Part shown: in pieces, positions 7,628-11,712 of the stretch
Layout of the letters: each line of letters opens with the position of its first letter
Position numbering within the stretch: position 1 is the first letter of the stretch
NCBI GenBank assembly: GCA_937927435.1
Contig: CALBDW010000123.1
Location: forward strand, 1 to 11,712
Source: an uncultured Bdellovibrionales bacterium
Lineage (GTDB): Bacteria > Bdellovibrionota > Bdellovibrionia > Bdellovibrionales > JAMPXM01
Direction: 5' to 3'
DNA length: 11,712 nucleotides
The notes under the pieces: generated by a model
What the model was told of the DNA's origin: nothing
The model's input: the letters and a program-made list of their open reading frames with translations, nothing else
Databases searched by the model: none
Made by a program: the position numbers and the translations under genes

Positions 7628-7658
7628 AAAAAAGCGAGGCGCCTTCTCCGCCTCGCTT
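7628..7658 (-). terminator. Intrinsic terminator of the 7683-8093 gene
   Basis: Read on the minus strand, AAGCGAGGCG (7658-7649) pairs perfectly with CGCCTCGCTT (7641-7632) around a 7-nt loop. The second arm runs straight into TTTTTT and then ATTG. It lies about 25 bp past the stop of the 7683-8093 gene. On the plus strand the stem is followed by ATTAAC, so it acts in one direction. Between it and the start at 7425 is a spacer of about 200 bp. That spacer must hold the next gene's promoter, but I could not identify convincing -10/-35 boxes. A small hairpin (GGCAG 7592-7596 with CTGCC 7602-7606) is the only other structure there. Confidence 0.9.
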
Positions 7659-7682
7659 ATTAACGTTCACAATTCGCTCTGA

Positions 7683-8093
7683 TTACTTTTTCGGAACCAG
7701 ACGGTTCACGAGCCACTCAAGGGCGTCCAAACGGCAATAAGCGTGCAAAGAGCGATAGAGCGTGCCGTCCTCGCTCTCGTATTTCTTGTCACAATCTTTT
7801 TCCAGGCGCTCAAGCATCGCAAAGAAGGTCCGCGTAAGCCCGCGTTGTTTCGCCATTTCGAGATAGCAGACCTCTTCGGCGGCTGCGACCGTGCCCACGT
7901 CCAACGAGCTGCCCCAAGCGCACGCACGGGCCAAGTCAGCGGCGTCCGAGCAGGTTTGCTGCACTCTGATCTCGGCTTGGAAAAGATCCGGGTTATTGAG
8001 GATGTCTTCGCCGTTCGCATTCGTGCACTCGCGGCCGAACGCGGTCGAAGACATGGCGATCAAAGCTAAAACGGCCAATAAAGTCGAACGCAT
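7683..8093 (-). CDS. Predicted periplasmic small protein, weakly LprI/DUF1311-like
   Basis: A 136-residue exported protein. Residues 1-20 (MRSTLLAVLALIAMSSTAFG) form a Sec signal peptide with likely cleavage after Gly20. The mature part is helical and charged, with six cysteines (23, 48, 58, 76, 101, 120). The C-terminal pattern, an acidic DGTLYRSLHAYCRLDALEWL stretch (109-128) following a Cys-containing helix, recalls the end of LprI/DUF1311 proteins, which have been linked to lysozyme inhibition. The resemblance is weak and from memory, so the function is open. AAGGA lies 8 nt before the ATG, supporting the start. It has its own promoter candidate and terminator, so it is probably monocistronic. 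It follows the mevalonate operon on the same strand but is separated from it by 127 bp. Confidence 0.78.
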   Translation of the reverse strand: MRSTLLAVLALIAMSSTAFGRECTNANGEDILNNPDLFQAEIRVQQTCSDAADLARACAWGSSLDVGTVAAAEEVCYLEMAKQRGLTRTFFAMLERLEKDCDKKYESEDGTLYRSLHAYCRLDALEWLVNRLVPKK

Positions 8094-8111
8094 AGATCAA
8101 TCCTTCTTCTG

Positions 8112-8141
8112 GTTATAGTGTTTGAGGGGATGTTTTGCCGA
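8112..8141 (-). promoter_or_regulatory. Candidate sigma-70 promoter for the 7683-8093 gene
   Basis: On the minus strand, TATAAC (8117-8112) resembles a -10 box. TCGGCA (8141-8136), which matches 4 of 6 bases of TTGACA, lies 18 bp upstream. Transcription would start near 8105, just before the AAGGA ribosome binding site, giving a very short leader. I found no clear terminator for the mevalonate operon between 8142 and 8220, so read-through from it is also possible. Confidence 0.35.
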
Positions 8142-8220
8142 CGCAGTTAGCAAAGTTTCATAGGGGGAGCAATTCGAAACGCCCGCTTGGAAATTTCGTA
8201 TCCCCGCCCGGGAAAGTTTT

Positions 8221-9135
8221 TCAACGCGAAAGCGCGATCAGATGCTGACGGATTTCCGGCGGCGGCGCTTTCCGCCACAGACTCAAGACATATCCGCCGT
8301 CGCCCGACCCCGTGGGCTTCACTGCGTAAGCACCGCTTTCGAAAAGCCACTGAATGTGACTTCCCAGCTCGCCGCCCGCAAGCCCCCAGCGCTCAAAACA
8401 TGTGCGCGCCTTATTGATGGCTTCCGCCAGTTTCTCGAAAGCGAAGTCCGCCGATGTTTGCGCGAGAGCGCCTTCGGCCATTTGCACCGCTTCCTTCATG
8501 TCTTCGTCGATCCGGCGACCCAAAGCCTCGTCTTTTTGCCAAAGCGCTTTGACCTTGGCGATGCACTCGGATGTGACCCCGCGCTTACCCGAATAGGAGA
8601 GATACCATTCCGGTCGCCAGCGCGGTTCGATTTCGTATCGAGTTCCCGAGCGTTCGTAATGAAGCCCTCGACCCGAGAGCGCGATGGCGATATCGACGCC
8701 GCTCGATTCGCCGTGAAACAAGTTTTCAAGCTGCCGACAAAATTCCGGAAGTCCTTTTTCACTCACCCACCCGTTCCACGCGATCCAACGACCGATGCCC
8801 ACGCAGAGTGCGGCGGAAGCGCCGAGCCCCGCTCCGACTGGAATCGAATTTTCGACGTAGAAACGGCCGCGGACCTCCGAGCGGTTGCGGCCGATGGCTT
8901 GAAGCGCGCGTTCCATCACACCCCAAAACAGCAAGCTGATCTCGCTTCCGTGCTCACCGCCGAATTCGACCGCCACCGGCGAAAGTTCGCCGCCTTCGTC
9001 AACGTAACGGATTTTCAAAGCCTTTTCGTAAACAGGAAATGCGACAGCTGGCGCCCCGCGAAGAACCGCGTGCTCTCCCGCCAAGATCCACTTTCCGTAA
9101 GCGATGGCCTCCATGCTTCTCTTCGTTTCGTTCAT
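8221..9135 (-). CDS. mvk: Mevalonate kinase
   Basis: A 304-residue GHMP kinase that phosphorylates mevalonate to 5-phosphomevalonate using ATP. Motif 1 is YGKWILAGEHAVLRGAPAV (13-31, with Lys15, Glu21 and His22). The ATP-binding motif 2 is IPVGAGLGASAAL (98-110). The mevalonate-kinase signature HGESSGVD (141-148) ends in the likely catalytic Asp148. Motif 3 is KPTGSGDGGYVL (273-284). HGxSSGxD separates it from the phosphomevalonate kinase two genes upstream. The ATG at 9135 overlaps the mvaD stop as ATGA and has GGGA 7 nt upstream; a second ATG at 9114 is possible but less supported. It is the last gene of the mevalonate operon. The length is normal to slightly short for bacterial mevalonate kinases. 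Confidence 0.92.
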   Translation of the reverse strand: MNETKRSMEAIAYGKWILAGEHAVLRGAPAVAFPVYEKALKIRYVDEGGELSPVAVEFGGEHGSEISLLFWGVMERALQAIGRNRSEVRGRFYVENSIPVGAGLGASAALCVGIGRWIAWNGWVSEKGLPEFCRQLENLFHGESSGVDIAIALSGRGLHYERSGTRYEIEPRWRPEWYLSYSGKRGVTSECIAKVKALWQKDEALGRRIDEDMKEAVQMAEGALAQTSADFAFEKLAEAINKARTCFERWGLAGGELGSHIQWLFESGAYAVKPTGSGDGGYVLSLWRKAPPPEIRQHLIALSR

Positions 9136-10136
9136 CGAACCATCCCGCTGCTGAAGATCTTAAACCGCGCCGAAAATTCTTTTTCGACCGCCAGGAAAGC
9201 CTCGCGTCCGGTCGGGTCGTTTCGATACAAAAGATGAATATTGGGGCCGGCATCCATCGTCACGATCGGCCCGTCCCCGTTCTTCCGCCAGAGCGCGTTT
9301 CTCACCCAGTCGAGCACCTCGCGCGAAGCGGCCGTCATGTAGCCGAAAGAAGGGACGCTCGTTTCAAAGAGCGCGTGCATATCCCAAAATTCAGCCCATG
9401 TGATCTCAAACGCCTCCCGCCAATCGAATTTCGTTCCAAGTGCGTCAATGAGGGCTTTAGCCCGTCTCTCAGCCCGCTCCGGCCGCCCTTCGAAGAGAAG
9501 CGAACTCGCGACCCTCGTATGCGCTTCCGAACTCGAAACAAGCTTCTTCCGATCATCAACAGCGATCACCTGATGGAGAAGGTCGCGCACTTTGATCTCC
9601 TCAACAGCCCGCACCCCTCCGTCCGTCGACCAGAATGCCCAAGGCGCGAAAAATGAACGGCATGAAGAGCCCGAACCTTTACGGCTCAGTTCGGCCGCGG
9701 CCTCCGCACTCGGTAAGTCCCTTCCCGTCAGCTCGCAGACCGCTTTGAGAGCCGCCATGGTCAACGCAGCGAACGACGACGCTGATGAGGCGAGACCACA
9801 GTCAGACGGGAAATCGTTCGCCGAACGAACGACAAAGGAGCCCTCGAAACCGTATTCGGCTTTGATGCGTTTGAGGTGCGCCAAGAAACGCTCGCGCCCT
9901 TTTTCAGACAACTCAACCGGCGGCAACGTGCGCCCCTCGGGATCGGCGAGCAGCGGTTCCCAAGCGTCATCTCCCGACGGTCGAACTTCCAACTCGACAA
10001 GACTTTTTAGGTGCGTGAGCGTGTATGAAAGCGAGGAATTCGTCGGCCGGTTGGGTCCCGTGCCGGTTTTTCCCATGTACTTGATCAAAGCGATATTTGA
10101 TGGCGCTTGCGCGCTCCATTTTCGAGCTGCTTTCAC
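9132..10136 (-). CDS. mvaD: Diphosphomevalonate decarboxylase
   Basis: A 334-residue GHMP-superfamily enzyme that uses ATP to decarboxylate 5-diphosphomevalonate to isopentenyl diphosphate. Visible features: APSNIALIKYMGK (11-23, with Lys19), RPTNSSLSYTL (30-40), the phosphate-binding loop GLASSASSFAAL (114-125), RKGSGSSCRSFF (152-163, with Arg160), and MDAGPN (294-299, with Asp295). Lys19, Arg160 and Asp295 correspond by motif to the key residues of the yeast enzyme (Lys18, Arg158, Asp302). The usual KYWGK reads KYMGK here, a Trp-to-Met change next to the substrate. The related phosphomevalonate decarboxylases and mevalonate 3-kinases share this fold. The conserved Arg and Asp, plus a phosphomevalonate kinase next door, favour the diphospho enzyme. 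It starts 6 bp after the pmk stop, with AAGGA upstream, and overlaps mvk. Confidence 0.93.
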   Translation of the reverse strand: MKAARKWSAQAPSNIALIKYMGKTGTGPNRPTNSSLSYTLTHLKSLVELEVRPSGDDAWEPLLADPEGRTLPPVELSEKGRERFLAHLKRIKAEYGFEGSFVVRSANDFPSDCGLASSASSFAALTMAALKAVCELTGRDLPSAEAAAELSRKGSGSSCRSFFAPWAFWSTDGGVRAVEEIKVRDLLHQVIAVDDRKKLVSSSEAHTRVASSLLFEGRPERAERRAKALIDALGTKFDWREAFEITWAEFWDMHALFETSVPSFGYMTAASREVLDWVRNALWRKNGDGPIVTMDAGPNIHLLYRNDPTGREAFLAVEKEFSARFKIFSSGMVR

Positions 10137-10142
10137 GTTTCT

Positions 10143-11054
10143 TCATCCTTCAACGCGGATTCCAGTCGCCAGATCACGGTCCGTACCGCAGCCTTCGAGA
10201 CCTCGAGCCCGGCCCCATTCCGCAACCTGGGGTGCTTTTGCCTTCTCGTGCAAAACGAGGATCACGTCGGCCCCCATGGCACCGCAACCTTTGGCCGCCA
10301 AAGACCAATCGCATTGTCTTCGCAGTTCATCAAGAATTTGCCGCGTATGGGACGTACAGAGTCCCGCCTCCTCGAGAATCAAGCCCACATTCGCAACGGC
10401 TTCGACCAATGCCCGCTCATCGGAATTTCCAAATGCACGCCCAGCCGCGGCCACTTGCGTGCGGAGCGCTTCCGCGGGAACAGCGGCTCCGGACGTCACC
10501 CGCTGCAAGTGTTCGTGAGTGGCCAGTTTGGAGCCCGTCCGCAGCAAAGAAAATCCCAAGTCCGAAAAGGGCCAGCGCCAATCGCAGGCCTCGAAGCGAA
10601 GCCCGTCGAACCAGGTCACTCCTCCGGTTACTTGTGCGACGACGTCGGCCCCAGACGGCGGCGTACCCTCGCCTTTCCATGCGCATTCGCGATAAAGGAG
10701 AAGAAGCCGTTCGATGTCTTGGAGCGACTCGAGACCGAAGAGCCACGCATAAACGAGAACGAATTGAGCACTCGAAGCGCCAAGCCCACCGCGGCCTTCG
10801 TGCGGATCCTCGAATTCAAAACGATATTCGCGAACTGATTGAGGGAAGCGTTGAAGTAGGCGCCCTGCCGGTGACTGCGGCGAAAAATTGAACCCCTCAG
10901 CACCCTCGTAGGTACGCAGATCGACTTTCAGTTGAAACCGCGGCTCGGTCGTCAAAATGATGGAGGGGCCACCCTCTAACGCCAGATACTCGCCAACTAA
11001 AAATGTTTTCCCCGGCACCGACAGCGCGGCAGGCCCCATCGGTTGGAGGTTCAT
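10143..11054 (-). CDS. Phosphomevalonate kinase (GHMP family)
   Basis: A 303-residue GHMP kinase that most likely converts 5-phosphomevalonate to 5-diphosphomevalonate. Motif 1 VPGKTFLVGEYLALEGGPSI (13-32) closely resembles the ERG8/MvaK2 type (APGKLFIAGEYAVLEGGPAI in other bacteria, from memory). Motif 2 is GGLGASSAQF (89-98). PPSGADVVAQVTGG (132-145) matches the PSGxD region with Asp137, and motif 3 is KGCGAMGADVIL (255-266). The assignment to the second phosphorylation rests on motif 1, on the PSGAD signature, and on the operon already having a clear mevalonate kinase and decarboxylase. The ATG overlaps the HMG-CoA reductase stop as ATGA. Its only upstream SD-like stretch (AGGTG) is about 11 nt away, so translation probably depends on coupling. 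The gene is somewhat shorter than many PmvK proteins. Confidence 0.86.
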   Translation of the reverse strand: MNLQPMGPAALSVPGKTFLVGEYLALEGGPSIILTTEPRFQLKVDLRTYEGAEGFNFSPQSPAGRLLQRFPQSVREYRFEFEDPHEGRGGLGASSAQFVLVYAWLFGLESLQDIERLLLLYRECAWKGEGTPPSGADVVAQVTGGVTWFDGLRFEACDWRWPFSDLGFSLLRTGSKLATHEHLQRVTSGAAVPAEALRTQVAAAGRAFGNSDERALVEAVANVGLILEEAGLCTSHTRQILDELRRQCDWSLAAKGCGAMGADVILVLHEKAKAPQVAEWGRARGLEGCGTDRDLATGIRVEG

Positions 11055-11700
11055 GGCCGCGTTGTCACCTGCTGGGAAGAAGAGGCGCGGATTTCGCGCA
11101 AGACCTCGATGGCGTTGCTCAAGGTGATCCGTTTCGTCAAAGCGAGGATCTCCTCAAGGCGCTTCTGAACAAGCGGCATTTCCCGCTCATTGGCGCCGGC
11201 GCCCAGAGTGAGGTTCTTGATATGTAGTTTCATGTGGCCTTCGATGATCCCCACGGTTGTGAGCGCCTTAAGCGCGCCGAGGTTTTGCACAAGCCCGACA
11301 GCCGCGCAAATGCGCGAAAGCTCGGCCGCGCTCTTCACACCGAGAATACGAAGACTGATTTGCGCGGTCGGATGAAGCTTTGTGACACCACCGACTGTAC
11401 CGGTCACGATCGGAGCTTCAAGAGTACCGACCAAATCGCGGCCTTCCAGTTTCCACATCGTCAACGAGCGGTACTGCCCGTCCCGCACGGCATAGGCGTG
11501 CATTCCGGCTTCGACCGCTCGCCAATCGTTTCCGGTCGCGATCAGGATCGGATCGATCCCGTTCATGATACCTTTGTTATTGGTGGCCGCGCGGTACGGA
11601 TCTTGTTGCGCGAAAAGCGAAGCCTCTTCGATTTTGCGGCCGAGATCAGGATCAACATTGTAGATAACGGCGCGGGCTCTCGTAAGATCGAAGAGGCTTC
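11051..11700 (-). CDS. mvaA: HMG-CoA reductase, N-terminus missing at contig end
   Basis: The C-terminal half (about 215 codons) of HMG-CoA reductase, which reduces HMG-CoA to mevalonate with NAD(P)H, the committed step of the pathway. Seen: DPYRAATNNKGIMNGID with the catalytic Lys (codon 11575-11573), IATGNDWRAVEAG with the catalytic Asp (codon 11527-11525), TGTVGG, LVQNLGALKALTTVGIIEG, and GHMKLH with the catalytic His (codon 11236-11234). This pattern is typical of bacterial class II enzymes. The nucleotide-binding domain is upstream of the contig, so the cofactor cannot be judged. The reading frame runs past the internal ATG at 11566 to 11700, where a TGA appears exactly at the junction with adapter sequence. 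That stop is an artefact, and the last 14 bases (11687-11700) may also be. First visible gene of the operon; its stop overlaps the next start. Confidence 0.93.
11619..11700. repeat. 14-bp inverted repeat, probable fold-back artefact
   Basis: GAAGCCTCTTCGAT at 11619-11632 is repeated perfectly as its reverse complement at 11687-11700, with 54 bp between. The match stops exactly at both ends: neither the next outer nor the next inner base pairs. The right arm abuts adapter sequence. The left arm lies in well-conserved HMG-CoA reductase coding sequence (EEASLF), so it is the genuine copy. The right arm is likely a snap-back copy made during library preparation, although a real chance repeat is not excluded. 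Confidence 0.75.
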
Positions 11701-11712
11701 AGATCGGAAGAG
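11701..11712. other. Illumina adapter sequence at contig end (artefact)
   Basis: AGATCGGAAGAG is the first 12 bases of the standard Illumina TruSeq adapter; its reverse complement CTCTTCCGATCT is the familiar adapter 3' end. It lies at the very end of the sequence, as expected for untrimmed read-through. It creates a false in-frame stop in the truncated HMG-CoA reductase gene. It should be treated as contamination, not genomic sequence. Confidence 0.92.

Noticed and set aside
7422..7670. 82-codon minus-strand frame between the two exported proteins
   Set aside because: It begins inside the terminator hairpin at 7628-7658, has no plausible ribosome binding site and runs into the start region of the next gene. 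It is most likely intergenic.
8142..8220. Possible terminator after the mevalonate operon
   Set aside because: Only weak GC pairing (CCCG/CGGG) and a GAAATTTC palindrome are present, with no stable stem followed by a T-run.
8242..9237. 331-codon open frame on the plus strand
   Set aside because: It is antisense to mvk and the end of mvaD, both supported by GHMP motifs. It is a shadow.
9592..10518. Plus-strand frames opposite the decarboxylase and phosphomevalonate kinase
   Set aside because: Ser/Arg/Pro-rich translations without domains, opposite two clear enzymes.

Overview
This window looks like one short assembled contig from a Gram-negative bacterium. Its right end is the Illumina adapter prefix AGATCGGAAGAG, so it is probably a complete assembly fragment rather than a cut from a larger replicon. 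The gene order pheS-pheT-ihfA-merR is classic proteobacterial or delta-like. Together with a bacterial mevalonate operon and small six-cysteine secreted proteins, it suggests the Bdellovibrionota (Bdellovibrio/Oligoflexia relatives). This taxonomic guess rests on gene content recalled from the families, not on a search.

Layout. (1) Positions 1-479 hold no gene I can defend. (2) Positions 480-5100, minus strand, form a translation and nucleoid operon read right to left: pheS and pheT (both subunits of phenylalanyl-tRNA synthetase, joined by an ATGA overlap), then ihfA (IHF/HU-family DNA-bending protein), then a MerR-family regulator whose start overlaps the ihfA end. (3) Positions 5158-6828, plus strand and divergent from pheS, hold two rRNA/tRNA-modification genes 6 bp apart: an RsmG-like 16S rRNA methyltransferase and a TrmH/SpoU-family 2'-O-methyltransferase. 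(4) Positions 6826-8141, minus strand, hold two separate small exported proteins. Each has six cysteines and each is followed by an almost identical intrinsic terminator. (5) Positions 8221 to the right end, minus strand, form a mevalonate-pathway operon read right to left: HMG-CoA reductase (truncated by the contig end), phosphomevalonate kinase, diphosphomevalonate decarboxylase and mevalonate kinase.

The mevalonate genes are packed with ATGA overlaps or a 6-bp gap, so they are probably one transcript with coupled translation. Together they turn HMG-CoA into isopentenyl diphosphate; only the N-terminal half of HMG-CoA reductase is missing here.

I found no undescribed multi-gene system, CRISPR array, mobile element, tRNA or rRNA. 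The points most worth a second look are the artefactual contig end (adapter plus a 14-bp fold-back repeat), the paired terminators after two uncharacterised secreted proteins, and the long N-terminal extensions on the RsmG-like and MerR-like proteins.
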